Assembly: GCA_964603455.1 (NCBI GenBank)
Contig: CAZRVL010000001.1
Span: 40,957 to 104,956, forward strand
Direction: 5' to 3'
Length of the DNA: 64,000 nt
Source of the DNA: Flemingiibacterium sp964603455
Lineage (GTDB): Bacteria; Bacillota; Clostridia; Oscillospirales; CAG-272
In this document: piece by piece, positions 25,288-34,091 of the stretch
Layout of the letters: each line of letters starts with the position of its first letter
How positions within the stretch are numbered: the stretch's first letter is position 1
The notes under the pieces: generated by a model
Seen by the model: only the letters and a program-made list of their open reading frames with translations
What the model was told of the DNA's origin: nothing
Databases searched by the model: none
Made by a program: the position numbers and the translations under genes

Positions 25288-27120
25288 ATGATCAACGCAC
25301 TTTCGCATGATAAGATCAAGCTCACTTCAGGCTTTTGGAAGGAAAAACAAACGATGGTGAGAAAAACCACCATCATGAACGTCTACAAGCGTTTTAAAGA
25401 AACCGGACGCTTCGATGCCTTTAAAATGAACTGGAAAGAGGGCGAGCCCAACAAGCCGCATATCTTCTGGGACTCGGATGTTGCTAAATGGCTCGAATCT
25501 GTCGCTTACCTCACTAAGGAATCCCCTGAGCCAGAGCTCGAAGCCATCGTCGATGAAGTAGTCGATGACATCGAAAGGGGTCAAATGGAAGACGGTTACT
25601 TCAATATCTATTACGAGCTCTTTGAGCCGAACAACCGCTTCACAGTACGCGGAAACCATGAGCTCTACTGTGCAGGTCATCTCATTGAAGCCGCTATCGC
25701 TTACGATGATGCTACAGGCAAGCATAAATTCCTCAACCTTATGCTGAAATATGCCGCTTATATCGAGAAGGTATTCAAGATCGATCAGTCGGCTGCATTC
25801 GATTCTCCCGGTCATGAAGAAATAGAGCTCGCCCTTGTTAAGCTCTATGACTACACCGGAGACCGCAGATGGCTCGACCTCTCGCTTTTCTTCATCAACA
25901 ACCGCGGCTCTCAGGCTAAGCTCCCCGAAGGCGACAACTACCACCGTGATACAAACATACAGGATCATGCTCCGGTTCGTGAGCAGTTCACAGCAGAGGG
26001 TCATGCAGTCCGTGCATGCTATCTCTACTGCGCTATGGCTGACCTCGCACTTCGTGAAAATGACGAAGGTCTTAAGAATGCCTGCGATAAGATATTCAAA
26101 GATATAACACAGTCGAAGATGTACATAACCGGTGCTATCGGCTCTACAAAGAATGCGGAAGCCTTTGAGGATGCCTATCGCCTTCCCGATGACACAGCTT
26201 ACGGCGAGACCTGCGCGGCTCTTGCACTGGCTCTCTTCGCACGCAGAATGACAAGACTTGACCCAGATTCGGTATACGCCGATACTGTTGAGCGCGTAAT
26301 ATACAATGGATTTCTCTCGGGAGTGTCGCTTGACGGAAAGTCCTTCTTCTATGAAAATGCACAGGAGATCGACCTTGAGAACCGCAAGATCGTCCGTGCC
26401 TCACTCCATAACAACCGCAATACCCACTTCCCGATAACTCAGCGTATTGAGGTATTCGGCTGCTCCTGCTGTCCTCCGAATGTGACAAGATTCATTCCGT
26501 CCATTGGTGATTTCATCTACAATTATACAAATGATATGGTTTACGTGAACCAGTATATGTCGAACGAAGCCGATTTCGGCGATTTCAAGATAGAACAAAA
26601 GACTGGCTATCCGTATGACGGATCGGTCAGCATAGTATGCGACAAAGACAAAAAGCTCGCGATAAGGATCCCCGGTTGGTGCGATGTATGGACTTTAAAG
26701 TGCGGCGGTAAGGCAGTAAATGCCGAGGTCGTAAAGGGATATGCAATGCTCGAAGCGAATGGCGGCGAGGAAATCGTGCTTGATATGCGCATAGAACCTA
26801 AGAAGGTGCGTGCGGATATGCGCGTAAGAGAAAATCGCGGACAGATGGCAGTGACCTACGGTCCGTTCGTAATGTGCATGGAAGGTGTTGACAACGGCGG
26901 TAGCTTATCCAACGTAGAACTCGGTGCGAACTTTGTGGTATCGCACGATGATGAGCTGAATGTTCCGTGCGTATATGCAGATGCGGTTCGAGTAGATGTA
27001 GCTTCATTATATTCGAACAAAGTAACAGAATCGCCGTTCCGCGCAAAGCTAATCCCGTATTTTGCATTTGCGAACCGCGGTGAATGCGACCTCAAGATCT
27101 GGGTAGCAAGTCGCAAATAA
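25288..27120 (+). CDS. GH127 (DUF1680) beta-L-arabinofuranosidase-like enzyme
   Basis: 610 residues, no signal peptide, ATG behind AAGGAG. (alpha/alpha)6-barrel of the DUF1680/GH127 type followed by beta domains. The unusual zinc-thiolate active site is intact: E307 and C309 in AYGETCAAL, C394 and C395 in FGCSCCPPNVTRF, equivalent to Glu338/Cys340/Cys417/Cys418 of Bifidobacterium HypBA1, where one of the paired cysteines is the nucleophile. The family removes beta-L-arabinofuranose from plant glycoproteins and related glycans. Flanked on both sides by copies of an intergenic repeat and followed by an AraC regulator. Confidence 0.92.
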   Translation: MINALSHDKIKLTSGFWKEKQTMVRKTTIMNVYKRFKETGRFDAFKMNWKEGEPNKPHIFWDSDVAKWLESVAYLTKESPEPELEAIVDEVVDDIERGQMEDGYFNIYYELFEPNNRFTVRGNHELYCAGHLIEAAIAYDDATGKHKFLNLMLKYAAYIEKVFKIDQSAAFDSPGHEEIELALVKLYDYTGDRRWLDLSLFFINNRGSQAKLPEGDNYHRDTNIQDHAPVREQFTAEGHAVRACYLYCAMADLALRENDEGLKNACDKIFKDITQSKMYITGAIGSTKNAEAFEDAYRLPDDTAYGETCAALALALFARRMTRLDPDSVYADTVERVIYNGFLSGVSLDGKSFFYENAQEIDLENRKIVRASLHNNRNTHFPITQRIEVFGCSCCPPNVTRFIPSIGDFIYNYTNDMVYVNQYMSNEADFGDFKIEQKTGYPYDGSVSIVCDKDKKLAIRIPGWCDVWTLKCGGKAVNAEVVKGYAMLEANGGEEIVLDMRIEPKKVRADMRVRENRGQMAVTYGPFVMCMEGVDNGGSLSNVELGANFVVSHDDELNVPCVYADAVRVDVASLYSNKVTESPFRAKLIPYFAFANRGECDLKIWVASRK

Positions 27121-27168
27121 TCAAGTATGTGACAAAAAAGCATGAGGTATGACCTTATCAGCCGTGCG
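27121..27168 (+). repeat. Intergenic repeat, partial copy R2a
   Basis: Starts TCAAGTATGTGAC directly after the GH127 stop codon and matches the middle of R2b and R3 (TCAA, A-tract, GGTAT, ATCAGCCG). It runs straight into copy R2b. Confidence 0.5.
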
Positions 27169-27260
27169 GAGTATCTCCGCCGGCAATAGTCAAATGATGT
27201 GTACCAAAAATCGTTAAGTATCTACTATCAGCCGCACTTCATCGTGACATAAACAGAGGG
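27168..27260 (+). repeat. Intergenic repeat, copy R2b
   Basis: About 90 nt. Shared with R3: GAGTRTCTC, GCC, CAATAGTCA, ATGT, TACC, AAA, GTAT, ATCA, CCGCA, then ATCGTGACA and AACAGA. By eye about three quarters of positions agree with R3. A GCGGAG-TAT-CTCCGC hairpin sits at its 5' end. Located between GH127 and its AraC regulator. Confidence 0.65.
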
Positions 27261-27274
27261 CTTGTAAAACGAAA

Positions 27275-27287
27275 TTAGTACTACTAA
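27275..27287. promoter_or_regulatory. 13-nt palindrome upstream of the AraC gene
   Basis: TTAGTA-C-TACTAA, perfect inverted repeat 68 nt before the AraC start. A candidate operator; no clear promoter could be assigned to this gene. Confidence 0.4.
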
Positions 27288-27354
27288 AAGTGTGTTCAAA
27301 CAGACATTTTACATTAAATGTACAGCATTTCATATTATAGGAGGAGCGCGGCTA

Positions 27355-28173
27355 ATGAAGTCTGAGCAAAAGTATTCAAATTATGAATATTTAACATATG
27401 AGCACGGCAGCACACCGCCGCGATATTGTAATTCCGGAAAGTTCACTTCTCGAAGTGAATGGATACATCCTCTTTACAACAATGAGACTACAGAGCTTAT
27501 GTTTGTGACCGAAGGAGAATTTCTGCTCGAAGAGAACGGAAACGAGTATAAACTTTCATCGGGAGATATAATATATCTCGATGCCGGAAAAACACACAAG
27601 GGTGTAAAGATCACCGATTCGAAGGTATCATTCTACTGGATACATTTTTATCTTCCGAACGGTGAGGTCATGCCTATAAAGCATCTTACCTTACGTGAGG
27701 TATATCCGGTGAGCTTATTATGCCGTCAGATACTGCATTATGCCGAGAGCAAGGCAAGTCCAAAGGTATTGGACAGCTTATTATGTGTACTGATCGAAGA
27801 GATCGACTCTCAGGACATAAAAAAAGAGTCGCTCGATTCATTAGCCGAGCGCATAGTGGAATGGCTCAGGATAAACTCAGATCGTCAGTTAAAGACTTCT
27901 GACATCTCCGAGCGGTTTGGCTACAATGAGGATTACATCTCCCGTTTATTAAAGCATGAATACGGTCGTACATTAAAACAGATGATAGTTGACAAGCGCA
28001 TGGAGTACATCAAATACCTATTATCCGAGACTGAGCTTACTCTGACCGACATATCCTTTCGTTCCGGATTTACCGATGTAAAATTATTTCTAAAGTTCTT
28101 TGCTTATCACGAGGGCATAACTCCGACCGAATACCGCGCTACATACAAGTCCGGTCACACCAACAACCGCTGA
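27355..28173 (+). CDS. AraC-family transcriptional regulator (GH127 locus)
   Basis: 272 residues from ATG 27355 behind AGGAGG; the longer frame is not preceded by a ribosome site. N-terminal cupin-like sugar-binding domain (LFVTEGEFLLEENGNEYKLS-type beta pattern, GDIIYLDAGKTHKG) and C-terminal double helix-turn-helix from about residue 175 (LKTSDISERFGYNEDYISRL, LTLTDISFRSGFTDVKLFLK, EGITPTEYRA). Probably activates the GH127 gene just upstream in response to an arabinose-type sugar. Confidence 0.9.
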   Translation: MKSEQKYSNYEYLTYEHGSTPPRYCNSGKFTSRSEWIHPLYNNETTELMFVTEGEFLLEENGNEYKLSSGDIIYLDAGKTHKGVKITDSKVSFYWIHFYLPNGEVMPIKHLTLREVYPVSLLCRQILHYAESKASPKVLDSLLCVLIEEIDSQDIKKESLDSLAERIVEWLRINSDRQLKTSDISERFGYNEDYISRLLKHEYGRTLKQMIVDKRMEYIKYLLSETELTLTDISFRSGFTDVKLFLKFFAYHEGITPTEYRATYKSGHTNNR

Positions 28174-28177
28174 CAAC

Positions 28178-28268
28178 GGAGTGTCTCAGCCAACAATAGT
28201 CACATAATGTTTACCGAAAGCATTAGGTATGTCCCATCAACCGCATTTTATCGTGACAGGAACAGAAT
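28178..28268 (+). repeat. Intergenic repeat, copy R3
   Basis: About 90 nt directly after the AraC stop, aligning end to end with R2b (GAGTGTCTC, CAATAGTCA, TTTACC, GGTATG, CATCAACCGCA, TATCGTGACA, AACAGA). Confidence 0.65.
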
Positions 28269-28346
28269 GGATATTTATGAGACGGCAACGATTGGTAATG
28301 ATTATTTTTATAGAATATCTATCTCATGCGATACAAAATCGATAAT

Positions 28347-28377
28347 AAAAGTGCCTGACTTTCGGTCAGGCACTTTT
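28347..28377. terminator. Bidirectional terminator between AraC and the solute-binding protein gene
   Basis: Perfect 13-bp stem AAAAGTGCCTGAC / GTCAGGCACTTTT with 5-nt loop and A/T flanks that serve both convergent genes. Confidence 0.9.
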
Positions 28378-28397
28378 ATAGTTATATACGATACACG

Positions 28398-29876
28398 TCA
28401 CTCGATATTTCTTACCAGTTCGGTGATCTCAGCAAGATAATTTTCTGCCGATGATTTGTTTGAATCATAGTATGAAGTTATGTTTACATTCTTTTTGGCA
28501 ATATTGTCGCGGTATGAGTTCATAGGAGAGAACTTGTACTTTCCGCTCGCTTCAAGGAACATCGAGAAGTCATATTTTCTCGAATCCATGATGAGATCAA
28601 GCATCTTCAGAGAATTTTCATCGCGAACGCCCTTCTCTGCCAACGAGACCTCATATACCGCAGGTCTCATATATTTGTAGCCGTATGCAGACATACACTC
28701 TACAACTTCACCGATCACTTCAAGCTTTTCATCACTTATGTTTATCGGGAGGAAGAAGACTCCGGTACGTCCAAGCATATGCGTTTGATATTCTGCCTGA
28801 TTCTCATCGAGCTTCGGGTACGGAAGTATTCCGTAGTCGTCACTCATTGATCTAAGGTCTGTTCCGATAAGATAATTCAAAAGCATCGGCGAGAATAATG
28901 CCTGTCCGTTCGCAAAATTAACTCGATAATCATACGGTGCGTTCGTATCTACATAAGCCCCCGAATTGTTCCAGTAGAGATCATACAGCTTCTCTATCGA
29001 TGTAACCAATCTGTCACTGTAGAAATCTACGACCGGGTAATTGTCGCTGTCGCGTCCTATTGATGTAACACCGTGCGACACCATGAAAGCGTCAAGTGTT
29101 GCAAATGAATCGGTATATAAGCCGTAAATATCATCCGCATCGCTCTGATTGTTTCCGTTTAGATCGACATATACATCCTTTGTAAGCGAATATGCCTTGT
29201 CCATAGTCCATTTACCAGACTCGACTGTCTCGTAAATATCGCCGATATTCCACTCATCTGCAAGACGCTTATTGAACACCCACGTCCAACACATCGTTAT
29301 ATTTGTGGAACAAGCATCAGAAAGTATTCCGAATTGACTGTCACCTATCTTTATCTGCTCGTTAGCATCCTCTACATACCACGGCTTAGAAAGGTCGTAA
29401 CCCTTCACATCGTTCCACGGCATTACCGTTCCGCTCGTTATGATATTTCCGGCATATATCGCCTTCATAACATACATATCACAGAGATTGTCACCTGCCA
29501 GAATGCTCTGATTGAAGGTCGAGACCGAATCGCGTTCGGCGAATGAGCAGTCGTATACCAATTTCACGCCAAGACGATTTTCGGTTTCGATATTGCGCTT
29601 ATATATCGCGTCATCGACCGGTTCACCGGTCTGCTCGGCTTCGAATGCCTCGGAATCCACATAGTTGTAGCCTGCCGCTCCGTAGCCGAATATCCTTATC
29701 TCCATTCCATCCATATCGCGCTGAGGAAGCTCATCGTATATGTCTACCTCGTTAGAGGTAGTCTCATTAGAACTTGTTTGCTCAGTTCCCCCCTCAGTGG
29801 AAATAGTTTCATTTCCGCACGCTGCTGTCGAAATCAGCAGAGACGCAAGAAGTGCAACAGATACCGCCTTTTTCAT
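28398..29876 (-). CDS. Extracellular solute-binding lipoprotein (isomerase locus)
   Basis: 492 residues from ATG 29876, 11 nt after AAAGGA; an in-frame ATG four codons earlier overlaps the ribosome site. Lipoprotein signal ends at ISTAAC with Cys20, then a Thr/Ser/Glu-rich linker. Clearly paralogous to the proteins at 8164 and 37650 (shared DDAIYKRN-type, GKWTMDKA and DYGILPYPKLDE patterns). Carries a dockerin/EF-hand-like loop (DLNGNNQSDADD). Third gene of the operon starting at 33865, 24 nt after the 836-residue protein. No permease nearby. Confidence 0.85.
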   Translation of the reverse strand: MKKAVSVALLASLLISTAACGNETISTEGGTEQTSSNETTSNEVDIYDELPQRDMDGMEIRIFGYGAAGYNYVDSEAFEAEQTGEPVDDAIYKRNIETENRLGVKLVYDCSFAERDSVSTFNQSILAGDNLCDMYVMKAIYAGNIITSGTVMPWNDVKGYDLSKPWYVEDANEQIKIGDSQFGILSDACSTNITMCWTWVFNKRLADEWNIGDIYETVESGKWTMDKAYSLTKDVYVDLNGNNQSDADDIYGLYTDSFATLDAFMVSHGVTSIGRDSDNYPVVDFYSDRLVTSIEKLYDLYWNNSGAYVDTNAPYDYRVNFANGQALFSPMLLNYLIGTDLRSMSDDYGILPYPKLDENQAEYQTHMLGRTGVFFLPINISDEKLEVIGEVVECMSAYGYKYMRPAVYEVSLAEKGVRDENSLKMLDLIMDSRKYDFSMFLEASGKYKFSPMNSYRDNIAKKNVNITSYYDSNKSSAENYLAEITELVRNIE

Positions 29877-29899
29877 TAATATATCCATCCTTTCATAAA

Positions 29900-32407
29900 T
29901 TATTTTTTATAGTTCCAATGCTCATCGGGGAGAATATCATACGGGCGCAGAAATTCGAGCTTTCTGTAGTCACCGAAATTTTCCTTTGCCTGGAAGCATA
30001 TTGAAACACCTCCGCTTATATGCTTTCCGACATAGCAACCACGCTTCTCATCATATTCAAGCTCACATTTCGGACCTCTCCAAAGATCCCAGACACCGCC
30101 GACAAATGCTGTTCCTCCCTTTTCGGGATATATCGTCAGTTCGGCATCGCAAAGTCCGTTTATGACATATCTTTCATCGTTGTTGACCACAACGTCCGCA
30201 ACATGTTCGCGCTTTAAAGAGATCTTCGAACGCTTTTCCTGCTTCACGAAGACACGGCAGTCGGTATGTATCCATCTTGACAACGGATACGTTCCGATAC
30301 TGTTGTCGATGGTAAATTCGCTATTGTCAAACGCAGGTGCTCCGAGCGGAGTCGTGTAATTCATCTTTACTGAAGCATCCTTTGCAAAGAGATTATATAC
30401 AAGCGAATTGCGGCATTTTGCGAACTGAACTATCGGAAGATTATCATCAACACTGAAGGTCTCAAACGTCAAGCCATATCCGAACAGCTCAAGCGCACAT
30501 CTCGGGAGCATCGCAGTCGGGAAATACTTCGAAGGCATGAGCTTCGGAGGGAGTCCGCCCTTGTCTCCGTGAGGGAACGAGCCGCGTATCCATACAAGCC
30601 CCATATCCTTGTTATAGGTCATATACGCACGCTTTTCGCCGTCCTTCGATACCTCGGCAGCGACATAAGTGCTACCGTTCGAAATCTCGCCGATACCGCC
30701 GTTCGACATGAGAGAGGGATGGGAGATCATATTGGAATATTCATTCACCTCAGCCTTGTCGAGCTTAAGCTCAGTCGAAAGCTCAAGTTCACCGCAAAGC
30801 TCGGTCGAATATGCTATGCCGACAGCATCAAGAAGCTTTCTTGACGCATTTCGCAAACTTCCGACCAGGATAACTCTAACACCCTTCTCAATAGCCTCGA
30901 ACAATGCCGCTTCGAGTCGGCTGTCAGCCTTCGGAACAGGTGTGAAAAGTATAGTGTTCACGAGTCCGGACTTATCACAGACGATGAAATTCTCATCGGA
31001 TATTACGCTGTTCAGCGGCATTCCCATATCAATAGCCGCTTCAACATACCAGTCGTCCATGAAAATCTCCGAGATATGTCCCTCATGAAGACCGCTCTCG
31101 CAGTATGCCTCGAAGGGATATACCCATGTTACAAGTCCGGCCTCATCGGGATAATCGTTGTATGCGGTAAGAAGGTGCGGTATGACCTCATTCGGACAAC
31201 GTTCGGGAAGTCTGCCGTATGAATCGTCTGCCGACAGGAAGCTGAGTCCGAACGGCTTTGTAACCTCAAGCTTTTCGTCGAGTCGAGCCAAAGCGAGCGG
31301 AAGATATATATCATGCGGACTGCGGTCATATCTGTCGAACCACGGCGAATTTATCCACCATGGGTCATGTATATAATAACGAAGGTTGAAGCCCTTCTCA
31401 GGCAAACGTGCAGTATGCGACATACAGCCTGCAAGCTCAAGACCGAAACGATAGTTGAGCGGTGCCCAGGGAGAGTTCGGCGGTGCTACAAGGTTCTTTT
31501 GAGAATATATCTCATCTATCGGACAGCCGTGCGCCGAAATATCCATTCCGGTCGAGAGATTCGAGCCGCGTGTTTCGACCCTTGTATCGCCGATCTCGGC
31601 TGTGAAATATTTCCAGAACTCAGATATGTTATCGCGCACCTTTTTTGCGCCGTCAAAGTTGAATTCAGTTCCGTTGAAAAGCTCACCTGTCCAGTTCCAG
31701 GAAGCGAGCGAGAAACCGAAGCCGTTCGACAGCCAAATATAGTCAAAGCCCAGATCGCGCTTCATAGCCATGAACTGCCGTCCCAAGAACTCACCGATAT
31801 GCGTACCTTCGGGAATACCGTTCGGATAAGCGGCATAATGCCTGTCATCACCGTGAAGCCTTGATGCACAATGCACCCACATCTTGCTTCCCATAATATC
31901 GCCCTTGCATATCTCGGTGTGGCGGTTGTATTTAAAGTCTGACCATGCAAATTCAGGTCCCGGATCAAAGGTCTCGCCTACCTCGATGTCAAAGCCTGTG
32001 ATCTCTTTACCGACACGCTTCATGATCGAAATTATGCGTTTCAGATCACCATAGGTCATTTCGGGCGGATTTTCGATGTAGTTCAGCGGATAAGCATGAA
32101 GACTGAGACGATCTGCGCGTGAATGCGGGTCTGATTCTCTGTTCCAGTTTCCTATACCGAGATATTTGCACCATTCAAAGCTGTCATCCATATTGCCGGA
32201 ATATTCGAGTATCTCCGAGCCGTCGCTCGTCCAAAAAAGCAGCGCACAGCCCGTTGCATATTTAAGTAGCGGTCTCCACTGATCAAACAGCTCACGTGCG
32301 ACCTTTTCAAAGCCTTCATCGCTCATATCTCTGCCAAAAGGCTTAAGGCTTATCTCAAGGCATACTCTTCCGGCATTCGTTGTGCTTTTATATTCGTAAT
32401 TAAACAT
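29900..32407 (-). CDS. Large protein of unknown function, 836 residues, possible glycoside hydrolase
   Basis: The start is ATG 32407, 8 nt after AAGGGTG; a GTG three codons earlier is less well placed. No signal peptide, so cytoplasmic. Residues 1-400 alternate strands and helices like a TIM barrel, with conserved-looking acidic and aromatic positions (CLEISLKPFGRDMSD, TGFDIEVGETFDPGPEF, FDYIWLSNGFGFSL, WNWTGELFNG). Residues 400-560 contain further Rossmann-like stretches (KGVRVILVGSLRNASRKLL), and the C-terminal third is beta-rich. I cannot place it in a named GH family. Lying between an arabinose/fucose-isomerase-like gene and a sugar receptor strongly suggests a role in carbohydrate breakdown. 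Confidence 0.6.
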   Translation of the reverse strand: MFNYEYKSTTNAGRVCLEISLKPFGRDMSDEGFEKVARELFDQWRPLLKYATGCALLFWTSDGSEILEYSGNMDDSFEWCKYLGIGNWNRESDPHSRADRLSLHAYPLNYIENPPEMTYGDLKRIISIMKRVGKEITGFDIEVGETFDPGPEFAWSDFKYNRHTEICKGDIMGSKMWVHCASRLHGDDRHYAAYPNGIPEGTHIGEFLGRQFMAMKRDLGFDYIWLSNGFGFSLASWNWTGELFNGTEFNFDGAKKVRDNISEFWKYFTAEIGDTRVETRGSNLSTGMDISAHGCPIDEIYSQKNLVAPPNSPWAPLNYRFGLELAGCMSHTARLPEKGFNLRYYIHDPWWINSPWFDRYDRSPHDIYLPLALARLDEKLEVTKPFGLSFLSADDSYGRLPERCPNEVIPHLLTAYNDYPDEAGLVTWVYPFEAYCESGLHEGHISEIFMDDWYVEAAIDMGMPLNSVISDENFIVCDKSGLVNTILFTPVPKADSRLEAALFEAIEKGVRVILVGSLRNASRKLLDAVGIAYSTELCGELELSTELKLDKAEVNEYSNMISHPSLMSNGGIGEISNGSTYVAAEVSKDGEKRAYMTYNKDMGLVWIRGSFPHGDKGGLPPKLMPSKYFPTAMLPRCALELFGYGLTFETFSVDDNLPIVQFAKCRNSLVYNLFAKDASVKMNYTTPLGAPAFDNSEFTIDNSIGTYPLSRWIHTDCRVFVKQEKRSKISLKREHVADVVVNNDERYVINGLCDAELTIYPEKGGTAFVGGVWDLWRGPKCELEYDEKRGCYVGKHISGGVSICFQAKENFGDYRKLEFLRPYDILPDEHWNYKK

Positions 32408-32428
32408 TATTTTCACCCTTTCTTTAAA

Positions 32429-33865
32429 TCATGCGAGCGGTTTTTCGAGCTTTATGCCCATCATACGCGCAAATATTTCGATTTCCTTCATATGATCTCC
32501 GACACCGAGAGCCAGATGATGTGTAGGTCCTGCCGCACACCAACGCTCAACAAATTCATTTGCCGGGACATTGAAACGGCATTTTGTGTTCGTGTTTCCG
32601 GTAGCAGGTATCGCGCCCGGTCTCGATTCACCATTCGCCGCTATCAGCTTCATAGCTCCGTCTCGTCCTACCGAACAGGATAACAGCGATATTTCACCGG
32701 TTTTAAGCTTAAATTCAACCGAAACTCCCGCCCCGGATTTTCCGTGGAACTTTTTCAGCTTTCGAAGCACCGGACGCTCATCGCTGATATTTATATTGTG
32801 CGGACCGTCATGACCTATGAGTACGATGTCATCGACCGTATCGAACGGATGAAGCTCCGCAAACGAACCACCGCCGCCTATGCGGTTCATTATCAGCATA
32901 GCCGCTGCAGTCTTCAGATCGGCTTCTCCTGCCAACGGTATCCCGCGGCTCGTAAGGAGTGAATTTCCGATGATCAGATTTGATGCTATCCGCTCATATT
33001 CATTGCCGTTCTCGCCCTTGTAGTAATATGCCAGTGCGGTAAGACCGTTTTTCTCGACAAGCTCGTCAAGTCCGACCGAGCATTTTGCGGCAAGCTCAAG
33101 ATCCGAATCGCTGACATAATCGGTCAATGGGTCATTCGATGGCTCACGAATATCGAATATCGACTTTATGACTTCGATGCGTTCCTTCACCTGTTGTTCG
33201 GTAACAGAATTGACATATTCACAAAGTTCACACATTTCGAGCATCTTGACATGAGCTCCGAACGCCGCCGAGAACGCAGTCGGGTCGGTATTCATGTCAT
33301 ACATTCCATCATAAGTGTGACCGAGATAACCGAATTTCGCATACTTGAATGCCGAGACAGCCGATATTGCACGCTCCAACAAACCGACACGTTTAGCTAT
33401 AACCTCACGATCATTTGCAGTCTCGACCAGAAGAAAAGGCTTCTTAGCACCGAGCCGTTCGTAAACTCCGACAAACTCAGGCATTGAACATATGTCATCA
33501 TTCATAAGCTGCATATAAGTTGTGGTTTTGGAGTAATCGAGCCTTTCGAGCGGTTGGAGAGCGACCAATATCTGAGGTATGTTGAGATATTTCGCAAACG
33601 GGAACACGACCTGAGAGGTTATGTAGGTTGACATTATTATGAACAGCGCATCAAGATCGAACGAGGCAGCCTTTTTAAGGCATATATATGAGCTGTCAAT
33701 ATCATCGGCAAAGCCGAGGTCGATGACTTCAACGTCATCCGAAAAATATTTTGCGAAATCGACCTGTTTTTGTCTCAGATCATCAAGAAGACCATCAAAC
33801 TGCGGCCAGTATATGTAGTGACCCATTCCGATAAGTCCTATCCGAGCCTTACGTGTGTGAAGCAT
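32429..33865 (-). CDS. L-arabinose/L-fucose isomerase-family protein
   Basis: 478 residues. N-terminal Rossmann-like domain (RIGLIGMGHYIYWPQFDGL) and C-terminal catalytic part with the family pattern: RGIPLAGEADLKTAAAMLIMN (metal-binding Glu), GGGGSFAELHPFD, VLIGHDGPHN (metal-binding His), GNTNTKCRF, and AGPTHHLALGVGDH (metal-binding His). Most like AraA-type isomerases, but the N-terminus differs from classical AraA, so the sugar is uncertain. First gene of a three-gene minus-strand operon. Translation begins behind a Shine-Dalgarno hairpin element at 33866-33905; a divergent AraC gene probably controls it. Confidence 0.85.
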   Translation of the reverse strand: MLHTRKARIGLIGMGHYIYWPQFDGLLDDLRQKQVDFAKYFSDDVEVIDLGFADDIDSSYICLKKAASFDLDALFIIMSTYITSQVVFPFAKYLNIPQILVALQPLERLDYSKTTTYMQLMNDDICSMPEFVGVYERLGAKKPFLLVETANDREVIAKRVGLLERAISAVSAFKYAKFGYLGHTYDGMYDMNTDPTAFSAAFGAHVKMLEMCELCEYVNSVTEQQVKERIEVIKSIFDIREPSNDPLTDYVSDSDLELAAKCSVGLDELVEKNGLTALAYYYKGENGNEYERIASNLIIGNSLLTSRGIPLAGEADLKTAAAMLIMNRIGGGGSFAELHPFDTVDDIVLIGHDGPHNINISDERPVLRKLKKFHGKSGAGVSVEFKLKTGEISLLSCSVGRDGAMKLIAANGESRPGAIPATGNTNTKCRFNVPANEFVERWCAAGPTHHLALGVGDHMKEIEIFARMMGIKLEKPLA

Positions 33866-33905
33866 TTTTTAGCCATAAGTCTCCGATAATACGGAAGCTT
33901 CCTTT
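33866..33905 (-). promoter_or_regulatory. Shine-Dalgarno hairpin element upstream of the isomerase gene
   Basis: Minus strand: AAAGGA (33905-33900), stem 33899-33892 / 33885-33878 (one mismatch, one G-U, 6-nt loop), TGG at 33875-33873, an A-rich 7-nt spacer, ATG 33865. The post-hairpin gap is 12 nt. Confidence 0.62.
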
Positions 33906-33920
33906 CGGGATATTTTTATG

Positions 33921-33936
33921 TGTCGATATAGCGACA
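33921..33936. promoter_or_regulatory. Inverted repeat in the isomerase leader
   Basis: TGTCG-ATATAG-CGACA, perfect 5-bp arms, just downstream of the minus-strand -10. Could be an operator or a small RNA hairpin. Confidence 0.45.
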
Positions 33937-33949
33937 AGTTTATATAAAT

Positions 33950-33978
33950 ATAATACCACATTAAAACAGCCATGTAAA
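33950..33978 (-). promoter_or_regulatory. Promoter of the isomerase operon
   Basis: Minus strand TTTACA (33978-33973), 17-nt spacer, TATTAT (33955-33950). Confidence 0.72.
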
Positions 33979-33987
33979 TGGACAAAT

Positions 33988-34012
33988 CGACCAAAATAGC
34001 ACAATACGACCA
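33988..34012. promoter_or_regulatory. Direct repeats between divergent promoters (possible AraC sites)
   Basis: CGACCA at 33988-33993 and 34007-34012, spaced 19 bp, with A-rich 5' context in both. AraC-family activators often bind two direct half-sites about two helical turns apart, just upstream of the -35 box, as here for the minus-strand promoter. Confidence 0.45.
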
Positions 34013-34029
34013 CTCAGGTGAATTTTTTC

Positions 34030-34058
34030 TTGACAAATCCACAGTTTGGGTGTAAAAT
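34030..34058 (+). promoter_or_regulatory. Promoter of the AraC gene (isomerase locus)
   Basis: TTGACA (34030-34035), 17-nt spacer, TAAAAT (34053-34058). Confidence 0.82.
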
Positions 34059-34091
34059 ATAATCATGATAATTTTTAGAAAGGAGCATCAA

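Noticed and set aside
27330..27345. TATTAT just before the AraC (GH127 locus) ribosome site as a -10 box
   Set aside because: It would start the transcript inside the Shine-Dalgarno, and no -35 fits.
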